Positions 1 through 6,964 are shown, counted from the first letter of the stretch. The stretch is 14,900 nt of DNA from CAYWYR01 sp964462685 (GCA_964462685.1 CAYWYR010000031.1:1-14900), one strand, 5' to 3'. The notes: generated by a model from the sequence alone, not told the origin. A program made the numbers and translations.

Positions 1-1
1 G

Positions 2-97
2 GATTGTGATCTGCTATGCGGCTGCCCCTATGATAAAGATGACTGGTTAACTATGGAGCTTGGTAGTGTAAGCGGTGCTGGAAGCTTGTATCGATAG
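2..97 (+). CDS. Possible 3' end of a gene entering from the left edge (unrecognised)
   Basis: A frame open from the first bases of the window ends at a TAG at 95-97. It would encode a 31-residue C-terminal piece beginning DCDLLCGCPYDKDDW and ending in LYR. The C-x-C-P cluster is the only distinctive feature, and I do not recognise a family. A stretch this short without a stop is not strong evidence, and its last 51 bases lie opposite the end of the small minus-strand ORF at 47-256. At most one of the two need be real. Sequence to the left of the window would settle it. Confidence 0.25.
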   Translation, partial: DCDLLCGCPYDKDDWLTMELGSVSGAGSLYR

Positions 98-256
98 TAA
101 ATCTTCTTTCCAGTAACTTAACTTAGATAATTCATTTTCAATGTCCTTGCCTACTTTATAGCTGTCAATCAAGATTTTACCAACATCGTCTATCTGTTTC
201 GGGATAATACGTAAGACATAACTCATTTCAGAGTACTGTTTTTGATTGAGACTCAT
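47..256 (-). CDS. Small hypothetical protein, 69 aa
   Basis: An ATG-started ORF of 69 codons ending in TAA. The product is hydrophilic, rich in Lys, Asp, Glu, Ile and Ser, has no signal peptide or membrane segment, and looks mostly helical in its middle part (about residues 15-55). I do not recognise it. In its favour, the composition and codons resemble the neighbouring genes, and just upstream on the same strand is a near match to a Bacteroidota promoter: TTG, 18 bp, TATTTTG, about 35-40 bp before the ATG. Against it, it has no Shine-Dalgarno sequence, is short, and overlaps an open frame on the + strand. It could be a real orphan gene or a chance ORF. Confidence 0.45.
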   Translation of the reverse strand: MSLNQKQYSEMSYVLRIIPKQIDDVGKILIDSYKVGKDIENELSKLSYWKEDLLSIQASSTAYTTKLHS

Positions 257-434
257 AATGACTCTTTAGTTATATTATTGTAAAACACAAAATATAACGT
301 GAAGAGAAGTATCAAGTTCAATGGAAGAATGAAAGGAAAAATATGCCTTCAAGAAACTGAGAGCATAAAGTGCGGCAGCAAGCAAATCAATATAAAAGAT
401 TGCTCATTGGTTGATTCATTGGTTCAGATACAGC
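257..434. other. Intergenic stretch with nothing recognised
   Basis: This stretch lies between the 69-aa ORF and the tRNA-Phe terminator. Its left part carries the weak promoter-like match for the small ORF. A + strand frame runs through it into the tRNA, but the downstream part of that frame is antisense tRNA sequence, so I do not treat it as a gene. I see no RNA gene or repeat here. Confidence 0.5.
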
Positions 435-457
435 AAAGCCCCATGGAATGGGGCTTT
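435..457 (-). terminator. Hairpin terminator after tRNA-Phe
   Basis: A perfect 10-bp inverted repeat, AAAGCCCCAT / ATGGGGCTTT, closes on a 3-nt loop. It begins 6 bases beyond the 3' end of tRNA-Phe. The minus-strand copy ends in only three T residues before GCTG, so the U-tract is short. The + strand copy ends in four T. The position right after a tRNA supports a processing or termination role. Confidence 0.7.
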
Positions 458-463
458 TCTAAG

Positions 464-536
464 TGGTCAAGGAGGGAATTGAACCCCCGACACAAGGATT
501 TTCAGTCCTTTGCTCTACCAACTGAGCTACTTGACC
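464..536 (-). tRNA. tRNA-Phe (GAA)
   Basis: This is a complete 73-nt tRNA on the minus strand. The acceptor stem GGTCAAG pairs with CTTGACC, with discriminator A73 at position 464. The D arm has TAGCTC...GAGC. The anticodon stem AAGGA/TCCTT frames the loop CTGAAAA, so the anticodon is GAA (complement of 501-503), which reads Phe codons. The T arm carries GGTTCAATTCC. CCA is not encoded (the next bases are CTT), so a CCA-adding enzyme is needed. It has its own promoter (580-611) and a following hairpin. Confidence 0.97.
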
Positions 537-555
537 TTTTGGTATCTAATTTTCC

Positions 556-573
556 GTTACCGCTTGGCGGAAC
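556..573 (-). other. Hairpin at the predicted 5' end of the tRNA-Phe transcript
   Basis: On the minus strand GTT-CCGC, loop CAA, GCGG, bulged T, AAC forms a 7-bp stem. The predicted transcription start from the TAnnTTTG element is near 573-574, so the hairpin would sit at the very 5' end of the precursor, in a leader of about 37 nt. Its role is unknown; it may be a processing signal or chance. Confidence 0.35.
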
Positions 574-579
574 AGACAA

Positions 580-611
580 CAAAAATAGGTAATGGCTTTT
601 AAACTACCAAA
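580..611 (-). promoter_or_regulatory. Bacteroidota promoter for tRNA-Phe
   Basis: On the minus strand TTTG (611 to 608) is followed after exactly 20 bases by TATTTTTG (587 to 580). This matches the Bacteroidota consensus TTTG-(19-21)-TAnnTTTG. The predicted start is near 573, about 37 bases before the mature tRNA. It begins 9 bases beyond the plsC stop codon, so tRNA-Phe need not depend on the upstream operon. Confidence 0.8.
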
Positions 612-619
612 TCATTATC

Positions 620-1339
620 TCAACTTTCTGAGTTTTCAAGCATTTCTGAAATGGTATTATGTACTTCGCTCATGGCTTTCTTCTCCGCTAAAGCTCCTTC
701 ACCTTGAATATAATATGGTTCACCGTATTTAATCATAATTTTGCCTCCTGTTATCTTAAACGGTTTGAAGCTGAGCAGAGGAAAGGTACCTTTGATCGCC
801 ACTGGCACTATCGGAAGCCCCGACCGAGCCGCTATCAGAAAAGCACCTCGTTTGAAATCGCCTATTTCCCCTGTTTTGGTGCGTGTGCCTTCCGGAAATA
901 CTATTACTGAATCGCCCTGCTTTATGCTTTCTATAGCTTTGTTTATCGCCTCCATGGAATCGCGCCCGCTTTGCCGGTCCACTGCCACAAACGGTGACAT
1001 GCGAAGACCCCAGCCCCATACCGGTGTTTTTTCAAGGCTTTTCTTATAGACGATGTTCGCGTTTCTCCCGGCGGTGGCTAGTATCACAGGTATATCGTAG
1101 AAACTAGAGTGGTTGGCGGCAAATACCACATTGGCTTTTTCGTTTTCGCTCACAAAAGATCGATACTTTTCCGAATATTTTGTTTGTACTGTCACTCCGC
1201 TTAATACTAGAAGTAGCTTACTCCAAACTCTGGCAAATGGATGGAATAACTTTTTGTCGCCTACCAGCATAGCTATTATCACAGCTATTGAAAAAGCCAG
1301 AGTAACCGCGGCTATCAATATGGCTTTTATATATGTCAA
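620..1339 (-). CDS. plsC: 1-acyl-sn-glycerol-3-phosphate acyltransferase (PlsC family)
   Basis: This is an acyltransferase of the PlsC/LPLAT family, 239 aa, the usual length. It would transfer an acyl chain to lysophosphatidate to form phosphatidate at the inner membrane. Residues about 5-26 form a hydrophobic membrane anchor. The catalytic HX4D motif is NHSSFYD (H77, D82), and the phosphate-binding FPEGTRT block is at 148-154. Near 121 is DRQSGRDS, a typical third block. The start is inferred as TTG at 1337-1339, directly next to the TGA of the upstream adenosyltransferase. The first ATG is codon 24 and would remove most of the membrane anchor. No SD is visible, so translation may be coupled to the upstream gene. 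Substrate specificity within the family cannot be told from sequence alone. Confidence 0.9.
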   Translation of the reverse strand: MTYIKAILIAAVTLAFSIAVIIAMLVGDKKLFHPFARVWSKLLLVLSGVTVQTKYSEKYRSFVSENEKANVVFAANHSSFYDIPVILATAGRNANIVYKKSLEKTPVWGWGLRMSPFVAVDRQSGRDSMEAINKAIESIKQGDSVIVFPEGTRTKTGEIGDFKRGAFLIAARSGLPIVPVAIKGTFPLLSFKPFKITGGKIMIKYGEPYYIQGEGALAEKKAMSEVHNTISEMLENSES

Positions 1340-1891
1340 TCAGGCGTCCTTATCCCAGATAACATCTTTGTGACCGAGGCAGTGGTTTGCATATCTTGCC
1401 GCCATAAAAAAGTAGTCGGATAGGCGGTTTAGGAATATCACTGAATGCTCGCTGAGTTCTTCATGTCCGGCGAGGTTTACTGCTAGCCTTTCGGCTCTTC
1501 GGCAAACGGTGCGTGCGTTGTGCAGGTGCGCCGATAGGCGATTGCCGCCTGGAAGTATGAAGCTTTTCAGAGGCGCAAGGCCTTCTTCGTATAAGTCCAT
1601 ACGCTGCTCTAGCCATGTGATATAGTCAGCCGGGACTCGCTGTACTTCCCATTTCGGGGGCGGATCCAGCGGTGTTGCCAGATCGGAGCCGAGATTGAAA
1701 AGCCAATTGCTGATCCTGCTTAAATCCTTGCCAAGAACCTCATTCTCGCAACCTACGAGTGCTACACCCACCACGGAGTTCAGTTCGTCCACAGTGCCGT
1801 AAGTCTCTACGCGAAGGGAGTCTTTGCTGACACGCTGACCGTTGAAAAGGCCAGTCTGCCCTTTATCACCTGTTTTGGTATATATTTTCAT
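1340..1891 (-). CDS. ATP:cob(I)alamin adenosyltransferase, PduO type
   Basis: The enzyme transfers the adenosyl group of ATP to cob(I)alamin, giving adenosylcobalamin for enzymes such as methylmalonyl-CoA mutase. It acts in the cytoplasm, usually as a trimer. At 183 aa it has the normal PduO-type length. The N-terminal ATP-binding block is YTKTGDKGQTGL (4-15), followed by YGTVDELNS (31-39). The C-terminal part has ARTVCRRAER (126-135) and LNRLSDYFFMAAR (154-166), carrying the conserved Arg, Glu and Asn/Asp residues of the active site. The ATG at 1889-1891 gives the family's normal N-terminus. It is the first gene of a two-gene unit with plsC, whose TTG follows the TGA without a gap. A TAnnTTTG element lies upstream. 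The symbol (pduO or cobO) varies between genomes, so I leave it blank. Confidence 0.93.
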   Translation of the reverse strand: MKIYTKTGDKGQTGLFNGQRVSKDSLRVETYGTVDELNSVVGVALVGCENEVLGKDLSRISNWLFNLGSDLATPLDPPPKWEVQRVPADYITWLEQRMDLYEEGLAPLKSFILPGGNRLSAHLHNARTVCRRAERLAVNLAGHEELSEHSVIFLNRLSDYFFMAARYANHCLGHKDVIWDKDA

Positions 1892-1916
1892 CCAATAGCC
1901 TTATTTATGTATAATG

Positions 1917-1924
1917 CAAAGATA
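1917..1924 (-). promoter_or_regulatory. -7 element (TATCTTTG) for the adenosyltransferase-plsC unit
   Basis: The minus strand carries an exact TAnnTTTG match that ends 25 bases before the ATG at 1891. I see no clear TTTG at the -33 distance, so this is a partial promoter match. Confidence 0.5.
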
Positions 1925-2039
1925 CGGAAAGGTAAGAAATTGAGTAAGTTGGAGGAGAGGGGGTAGTTGCAATTTTAAAAAAGCTTAATTTGGAACAAAA
2001 GATAATTAGTATTTAGAACTTTCTTCAACCCTATCCCAA

Positions 2040-2651
2040 ATGCCCACCATCTCCTTAATAGTGATTCTTGATATTCTCGGTACTTTCGTATTTGCGATCA
2101 GTGGTATCAGGCTAGCATCCCGCCAGGATATGGACTGGTTTGGCGCTTATGTAATAGGGCTCGTAACGGCTATCGGCGGTGGAACTATTAGGGATTTACT
2201 TTTGGATCTTACTCCCTTTTGGATGATTAACCCTACGTATTTAACTGTTACAGGGTTTGCTTTACTGATCGTGATAATCTATAAAGATAAAATTCTGAAT
2301 TTCGGCCGGCCGCTTTTCCTATTCGATGCTATCGGATTGGGCCTTTTTACTATAACAGGTATAAGTAAAAGTCTGGCGGTAGGTATGCCCTTTTGGACCT
2401 GTATTCTGATGGGGGCGATAACAGGGGCTACTGGTGGGGTTATCAGGGACATAATTATCAACGAGGTACCGCTTCTTTTCAGGAAAGATATATATGCACT
2501 TGCCTGTATCCTTGGTGGCATAGTATATTTTATCTGCTATCAGTTTGAGATGCTAATACCTTTTTATGAGATTATCGCCGTATCAGTGGTTATAATAACC
2601 AGAATAGTATCGGTAAAATATAAATTGGAACTACCGAAACTAAAAAGTTAG
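2040..2651 (+). CDS. TRIC-type trimeric intracellular cation channel family protein (YadS/UPF0126)
   Basis: This is a polytopic inner-membrane protein of 203 aa made of two similar three-helix repeats. Repeat 1 carries AIGGGTIRD (44-52) and repeat 2 carries ATGGVIRD (130-137). The Gly-rich kink followed by Arg-Asp in each half is the hallmark of the TRIC/UPF0126 family, whose bacterial members are trimeric potassium-permeable channels. About seven hydrophobic segments are visible: roughly 4-22, 34-50, 66-81, 93-109, 117-132, 152-167 and 173-191. The ATG has no Shine-Dalgarno sequence, as is common here. It is divergent from the adenosyltransferase and convergent with the DUF305 gene, whose end is 14 bases away. 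The physiological ion is not known from sequence. Confidence 0.9.
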   Translation: MPTISLIVILDILGTFVFAISGIRLASRQDMDWFGAYVIGLVTAIGGGTIRDLLLDLTPFWMINPTYLTVTGFALLIVIIYKDKILNFGRPLFLFDAIGLGLFTITGISKSLAVGMPFWTCILMGAITGATGGVIRDIIINEVPLLFRKDIYALACILGGIVYFICYQFEMLIPFYEIIAVSVVIITRIVSVKYKLELPKLKS

Positions 2652-2665
2652 TCTGATAAATAATA

Positions 2666-3229
2666 TTAGTCTGCAATTTCTGATGTTTCTTCTTTTAAAC
2701 TACCTTCAAAATCAGGGATAGGTCTGTTGTTGAGCCCTGAAACAGAAGTTACTCTACCATTCTTTTCAATATCATTGATAAGCCATTCCATTTCCATTAT
2801 TTCTTTTCTCTGGGCTTTGATTATTCTATCGGCTAGCTGCCTTACTCTTATATCATTTATCTTTGCGCGTTCGCTGGTTAGGATAGCTATGGAATGATGG
2901 GGAATCATACCTTCCATATAATCACTTGCATCTACAGTTTCCTGGCTTCTGACAAGCCATATTGAACCAAATATCATCACTATACCTAAAGAAAAAATAG
3001 CTATGTTCCATGTTTTCTTTTCATACATAGATAGCATGTATAACAGCATTATGATTATCATCGATCCACCCATAATGATCGTCATAAACAGGCGTGTTTC
3101 GCTGAACCAAAAGTGATCGATCACTTGATATGAGTGAGTGTACATCAATAGAAACATAGCTACCATTGATGTAAGGATCATCAAAAAGAACTTACCATAT
3201 TTACCTGCATTCTTATTCTTGTCACCCAT
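2666..3229 (-). CDS. DUF305 family membrane protein
   Basis: The 187-aa product has three membrane helices (about 14-31, 47-68 and 74-93). After a short linker comes a DUF305 domain (about 100-155) with YMEGMIPHHSIAILTSE (104-120) and the helix QRKEIMEMEWL (140-150). DUF305 is a small helical, ferritin-like fold. The paired His (H111, H112) together with Met and Glu residues resemble metal sites, and related cyanobacterial CopM binds copper, so a metal-related role is possible but inferred. The start ATG at 3229 follows GGGAAGGAAA, one of the few purine-rich SD-like leaders in the window. The gene lies 93 bases after yitT on the same strand and may share its transcript. Confidence 0.85.
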   Translation of the reverse strand: MGDKNKNAGKYGKFFLMILTSMVAMFLLMYTHSYQVIDHFWFSETRLFMTIIMGGSMIIIMLLYMLSMYEKKTWNIAIFSLGIVMIFGSIWLVRSQETVDASDYMEGMIPHHSIAILTSERAKINDIRVRQLADRIIKAQRKEIMEMEWLINDIEKNGRVTSVSGLNNRPIPDFEGSLKEETSEIAD

Positions 3230-3322
3230 TTTCCTTCCCTAATATCTTAATTAATCTTGTAAAATCTAACGTTTTATTGGGAGTAGGATTGCTATATAGA
3301 GAAAGTAGTGGTAGATACCCTT

Positions 3323-4180
3323 TTAATGTACGTTTGTAATATATTTCTTCAGAACGCCGCCGCGTATTTTATTTACGTCAAACTCATAACAGAAGGCGTT
3401 GCTGTCATGTTTGTCGATTATGCTGTAAACCTTGCTTATATCTATTCGGTTGATCACAGTTGCTAATACCATATATTCCGCATCGGAATTATACCCACCG
3501 TACCCTTTATATACTGTTACCCCAAGCCCGAGATCGGCGGTCATCTCGTTCTTTATATCGGTATTTTTCTTAGATATTATATTGATCCCTATGTAATCGT
3601 CGAAGCCTTCTATCACAAAATCCGTTACCTTGGATGTAACAAGATAGGTTATGATTGAATAGAGCGCGGTGTCAATCTCGGCGATGATAGCCACTATCGA
3701 AAAAAGAATTATATTAAATGTCAGTATCACAGAACCGATGGTGACCCCATACCTTCGAGCCAATAATATGCCGAGTACCTCGGTGCCGTCAAGCACTGCA
3801 CCTACGCGTATGGTAAGCCCTATCCCCAGCCCCAGGAAAAGCCCACCGAAGACTGCTATCAGGAATTTATCTTCTGTAAGTAGTAATTGATAATCGATAT
3901 GTACAAGCACTGATAGAAGCACTATCGCGGCAAGTGACTTCCAGAATACAGTCTTTGATATCGTTTTATACGCCATCGCCAAAAATGGGAGATTGATAAG
4001 CAGTATCAGAAATGAGATATCCCACCCCGTAATGGAGGATACCAGAAGTGATACGCCGGTTACACCGCCGTCGAGAAAGCCGTTCGGCAGAAGTATGGCC
4101 TTTAGCCCAATAGCAGCGCAGAACACTCCGGCTAAAACACCGATTATGGATTTTATATAACTTACTTTCAGGTTCGCCAT
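3323..4180 (-). CDS. YitT family membrane protein (DUF161 + DUF2179)
   Basis: The 285-aa product has a typical YitT layout. An N-terminal membrane part with about five or six helices (roughly 10-30, 41-70, 80-97, 106-126, 134-170) contains LPNGFLDGGVTGVSLL (31-46) and VGAVLDGTEVLGILLARR (126-143), both conserved in the family. A soluble DUF2179 domain follows (about 215-280) with the GYGGYNSDAEYMVLATVINR region, a fold thought to bind a small ligand. The biochemical function of YitT proteins is not established. The ATG at 4180 has no SD. The gene is separated from the upstream malic enzyme by a strong terminator, so it should have its own promoter in 4181-4263, where I see only AT-rich sequence with a weak TATACT. 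Confidence 0.9.
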   Translation of the reverse strand: MANLKVSYIKSIIGVLAGVFCAAIGLKAILLPNGFLDGGVTGVSLLVSSITGWDISFLILLINLPFLAMAYKTISKTVFWKSLAAIVLLSVLVHIDYQLLLTEDKFLIAVFGGLFLGLGIGLTIRVGAVLDGTEVLGILLARRYGVTIGSVILTFNIILFSIVAIIAEIDTALYSIITYLVTSKVTDFVIEGFDDYIGINIISKKNTDIKNEMTADLGLGVTVYKGYGGYNSDAEYMVLATVINRIDISKVYSIIDKHDSNAFCYEFDVNKIRGGVLKKYITNVH

Positions 4181-4263
4181 TTTGTTATTCTATTTGTTTT
4201 CATTGATAGTATATGATAAGAGAAGTTAAGAGTCGAAAAATTTTATTATTTAAAAAACTGCAT

Positions 4264-4298
4264 AAAAAAAGGACGCTTACATAATCGTGAACGTCCTT
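4264..4298 (-). terminator. Rho-independent terminator of the malic enzyme gene
   Basis: On the minus strand AAGGACG pairs with CGTCCTT around a 16-nt loop, which can extend the stem with four more pairs including one wobble. A run of seven T follows. It starts 24 bases after the stop codon. Confidence 0.85.
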
Positions 4299-4321
4299 AT
4301 GATTTCGATATAGATTAAGCG

Positions 4322-6589
4322 TTACATCTTCTTCATTCTTTCTTTTTCCTGGGCATCTACAACCGCCATGGAAGCTATATCGACAATCTCGTTTACTTCC
4401 GCACCGAACTGTAATACGTGTACAGGTTTTGCGGCTCCTAAAAGGATAGGGCCGATAACGGATGTGCTGCCCATTTTAGCCAGCAGTTTATAAGCGATGT
4501 TTGAAGCATCGAGATTAGGGAATATCAGAATATTCGCGCCGCCTTTTATATCGCTGAAAGGGAAAGACTTATCGATGATATTAGGAACGATCGCTGTATC
4601 TGCCTGCATTTCGCCGTCAACTTTTAAGTTTGGCTGCTTCTCTTTAATTATCTGCAGGGCTTTTCGCATTTTCTCTGGGCTTTTGCCGTTTGCAGAGCCA
4701 AAATTAGAATATGATAGAAGAGCTACTTTTGGGTCCATATCGAAAAACTTGGCAAAAGAAGCGGCTTGAATCGCGATATCCGATATTTCTTCTGCCGTTG
4801 GGTCTATATTTACCGTTGTATCAGCGAAGAAATATGTCTCATTCTTATTTGATACGATATAGAGGCCTGCAACAGTACTGAATCTTTCATCTTTACCGAT
4901 AACTTGAAGTGCTGGCTTGATAGCATCTGAATAGTTTGATGTTAGGCCAGAGATATAAATGTCAGCATCGCCCTTCTCAACCATCATAGCACCAAATGCG
5001 TTCTTTTGGGTCAGCATTTGTTTTCTCGCGTCATAAAGGGTCGCTCCTTTTCTATGCCTTTTCTGGTGGTATGTATTGATATAATCGTTGGTGTTCTTGT
5101 AGTCTTCGGCGAATACGGTTTCTATACCTTCAAGGCTATAACCGTACTCCTCAGCTACTCTTTTGATCACATCAGGCTTGCCTAGTAGAATAGGGTTCCC
5201 GATACCGTCTTCTTTGATGAGCTGAGCGGCACGGATGATTTTTGCGTTATGACCTTCTGGGAAGACTATTCTCTTTGGTTTGGTCTTAGCTTTTTTGGAA
5301 ATGAGAGTCATAAAGTTATGAGCTCTGCCCATCCTGATATCAAGTTGCCTCCTGTACTCATCGAAGTCATCGATACTCTTGCGGGCTACACCTGTATCCA
5401 TAGCTGCTTTTGCCACTGCCGGTGCTACTCTGGTAAGAACGCGCGGATCAAAAGGTTTTGGTATTATATAGTCTTTTCCAAATTCTATATTATCATCACC
5501 ATAAGCCCTTTTAACCGATTCGTGTACTTCCTCTTTGGCAAGATCCGCTAATCCTTGTGCCGCAGCGATTTTCATTTCAAGATTTATCTGGCGGGCGTGT
5601 ACGTCAAGAGCGCCACGGAATATAAAAGGAAAACCGAGAACATTGTTGACTTGATTAGGATAATCCGAACGGCCTGTAGCCATAATAACATCTGGCCTAG
5701 CATCTGTAGCGTCCTCGTAGGTTATTTCAGGGTCGGGATTGGCCATCGCCATCACAACTGGATTATCATTCATTAGGCGAACCATCTCTTTTGATACCAC
5801 ATTACCCACAGATAACCCGCAGAATACATCGGCACCAGTGAAAGCGTCAGTCAATGTACGTTTGTCGGTTTCGATTGCGAATTCTTCTTTCCATTCGTTC
5901 ATCGATTCGGTACGGCCTTTATAGATGACGCCCTTGCTATCACACATCAGTATGTTCTCTGGTTTTACCCCGAGTGCGATGTGGAATCTGGCGGAGGCTA
6001 TTGCGGCGGCACCGGCGCCGTTATACACGACAATAATCTTACTGATGTCCTTGCCTGTCAATTCAATAGAATTAAGCAGTGCCGCACCTGATATGATAGC
6101 GGTACCATGCTGGTCATCATGGAATACAGGTATATCCAGTCTTTCTTTGAGCGTATCTTCGATAATAAAGCTGTCAGGGGCCTTTATATCTTCTAGATTG
6201 ATACCGCCGAATGTAGGGGCGAGCATTTCGCATGCTCTTATCACATCCTCTGGCGATTTCGCGTCCAGCTCGATATCGAAAACGTTGATATCGGCAAAAA
6301 CCTTGAAAAGGCCACCCTTGCCTTCCATAACTGGTTTGCTGGCGGCGGGCCCAATATCACCAAGCCCTAGTACTGCCGTTCCGTTAGTGATAACTGCAAC
6401 AAGATTGCCTTTTGCAGTATAGTCATAAACTTTACTCTCGTCTTCGTGTATATCACGGCAGGGGTCCGCCACACCGGGGCTATATGCTAATGATAAGTCT
6501 CTTTGGGTAACAAAGGGTTTTGTCGGTATAACTTCAAGTTTGCCCGGTTGGGGATACTTATGATAATCTAAAGCGTCTTTTTTGTTCAT
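4322..6589 (-). CDS. maeB: NADP-dependent-type malic enzyme with phosphotransacetylase-like domain
   Basis: The enzyme oxidatively decarboxylates malate to pyruvate and CO2, reducing NAD(P). The 755 aa match the long MaeB type (E. coli MaeB is similar). The malic N-domain carries LAYSPGVADPC (Y36), the catalytic Lys in GLFKVFAD (K96), the metal ligands in NLEDIKAPD and FHDDQHGTA (156-164). The nucleotide-binding GAGAAAIA (191-198) follows. From about residue 435 to the end is a phosphotransacetylase-like domain beginning KRIVFPEG. In characterised MaeB proteins this domain is catalytically silent and binds acetyl-CoA as an inhibitor. I chose the ATG at 6587-6589. The preceding in-frame TTG would add one residue only. 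There is no SD. A TAnnTTTG element lies upstream and a strong terminator downstream, so it looks monocistronic. Cofactor preference is inferred from the subtype. Confidence 0.95.
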   Translation of the reverse strand: MNKKDALDYHKYPQPGKLEVIPTKPFVTQRDLSLAYSPGVADPCRDIHEDESKVYDYTAKGNLVAVITNGTAVLGLGDIGPAASKPVMEGKGGLFKVFADINVFDIELDAKSPEDVIRACEMLAPTFGGINLEDIKAPDSFIIEDTLKERLDIPVFHDDQHGTAIISGAALLNSIELTGKDISKIIVVYNGAGAAAIASARFHIALGVKPENILMCDSKGVIYKGRTESMNEWKEEFAIETDKRTLTDAFTGADVFCGLSVGNVVSKEMVRLMNDNPVVMAMANPDPEITYEDATDARPDVIMATGRSDYPNQVNNVLGFPFIFRGALDVHARQINLEMKIAAAQGLADLAKEEVHESVKRAYGDDNIEFGKDYIIPKPFDPRVLTRVAPAVAKAAMDTGVARKSIDDFDEYRRQLDIRMGRAHNFMTLISKKAKTKPKRIVFPEGHNAKIIRAAQLIKEDGIGNPILLGKPDVIKRVAEEYGYSLEGIETVFAEDYKNTNDYINTYHQKRHRKGATLYDARKQMLTQKNAFGAMMVEKGDADIYISGLTSNYSDAIKPALQVIGKDERFSTVAGLYIVSNKNETYFFADTTVNIDPTAEEISDIAIQAASFAKFFDMDPKVALLSYSNFGSANGKSPEKMRKALQIIKEKQPNLKVDGEMQADTAIVPNIIDKSFPFSDIKGGANILIFPNLDASNIAYKLLAKMGSTSVIGPILLGAAKPVHVLQFGAEVNEIVDIASMAVVDAQEKERMKKM

Positions 6590-6622
6590 CAAGTGCTAAT
6601 GTTTTGTTTTTAAGAGTAATCA

Positions 6623-6630
6623 CAAAAATA
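6623..6630 (-). promoter_or_regulatory. -7 element (TATTTTTG) for maeB
   Basis: The minus strand carries an exact TAnnTTTG match, which ends 33 bases before the ATG. Twenty bases further upstream is GTTA, a poor match to TTTG. The predicted start is near 6617. Confidence 0.5.
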
Positions 6631-6738
6631 CGTAATATTGATTTGCTCATTAACATTGACGAAGAAGTGGTAGGGAATTACTAAAAACGAACAAAACTTA
6701 AGAGCGTTGGGCTGAGCCTATTAGCGGGTATAGGGCAT

Positions 6739-6774
6739 AAAAAAAGCCGTAAACTTTTATAAAGAATACGGCTT
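6739..6774 (-). terminator. Rho-independent terminator of tRNA-fMet
   Basis: On the minus strand AAGCCGTA pairs with TACGGCTT around a 15-nt AT-rich loop, and a run of seven T (6745 to 6739, overlapping the stem end) follows. It lies 9 bases beyond the tRNA. Confidence 0.85.
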
Positions 6775-6783
6775 ATTTATTTG

Positions 6784-6856
6784 TAGCGGGGACAGGACTC
6801 GAACCTGCAACCTTCGGGTTATGAGCCCGACGAGCTACCTATTGCTCCACCCCGCG
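6784..6856 (-). tRNA. Initiator tRNA-fMet (CAU)
   Basis: This 73-nt tRNA on the minus strand has anticodon CAT (complement of 6821-6823) in the loop CTCATAA. It is the initiator rather than elongator type. The anticodon stem ends in three G:C pairs (TCGGG/CCCGA), the D stem has A11:U24 (GAGC/GCTC), and the first acceptor position is unpaired: C1 faces U72 (CGCGGGG against CCCCGCT). The D and anticodon arms are nearly identical to E. coli tRNA-fMet. Discriminator A73 is at 6784 and CCA is not encoded. It has its own promoter and terminator, so it is a single-gene transcript. Confidence 0.96.
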
Positions 6857-6869
6857 ATCAATTAGACTA

Positions 6870-6901
6870 CAAATATAAGGATGTTTTCCGAGACAGCCAA
6901 A
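6870..6901 (-). promoter_or_regulatory. Bacteroidota promoter for tRNA-fMet
   Basis: On the minus strand TTTG (6901 to 6898), exactly 20 bases, then TATATTTG (6877 to 6870). This is a full match to TTTG-(19-21)-TAnnTTTG. The predicted start near 6864 leaves a leader of about 8 nt before the tRNA. Element and spacing match the tRNA-Phe promoter. Confidence 0.85.
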
Positions 6902-6964
6902 TCTATTTTATGCAAATCATTTTTTTTCTACACTTCTATACTGTACCAACTCGTATTTTGTATT

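Noticed and set aside
358..376. 19-base stretch resembling 13282-13300 (17 of 19 identical, TGAGAGCRTAAAGTRCGGC)
   Set aside because: One such pair is roughly what chance predicts in a window of this size. The contexts differ and no longer homology flanks it.
320..434. Possible short ORF on the minus strand reading through LLAAALYALS
   Set aside because: No start codon with any leader signal. Its resemblance to the 44-aa ORF near 13.3 kb is limited to a few residues.
299..592. Open frame of 97 codons on the + strand
   Set aside because: Its middle (…WSRRELNPR…FALPTELL) is the known artefact of translating antisense tRNA. It covers the tRNA-Phe gene and its terminator.
2648..2673. Two copies of TTAGTCTG around the convergent stops of the TRIC and DUF305 genes
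   Set aside because: They are 8-bp direct repeats only, with no mobile element between them. Probably coincidence at AT-rich stop regions.
3111..3126. Perfect 16-bp palindrome AAGTGATCGATCACTT
   Set aside because: It lies inside the DUF305 coding sequence. One such palindrome in about 15 kb is not far from chance, and there is no sign of a site function.
5925..6422. Long + strand open frame opposite maeB
   Set aside because: It is a shadow of the strongly supported malic enzyme gene and its composition (Ser/Ile/Pro/Ala-rich) is typical of antisense reading. The same applies to other frames opposite maeB, pyk, plsC, yitT and addA.
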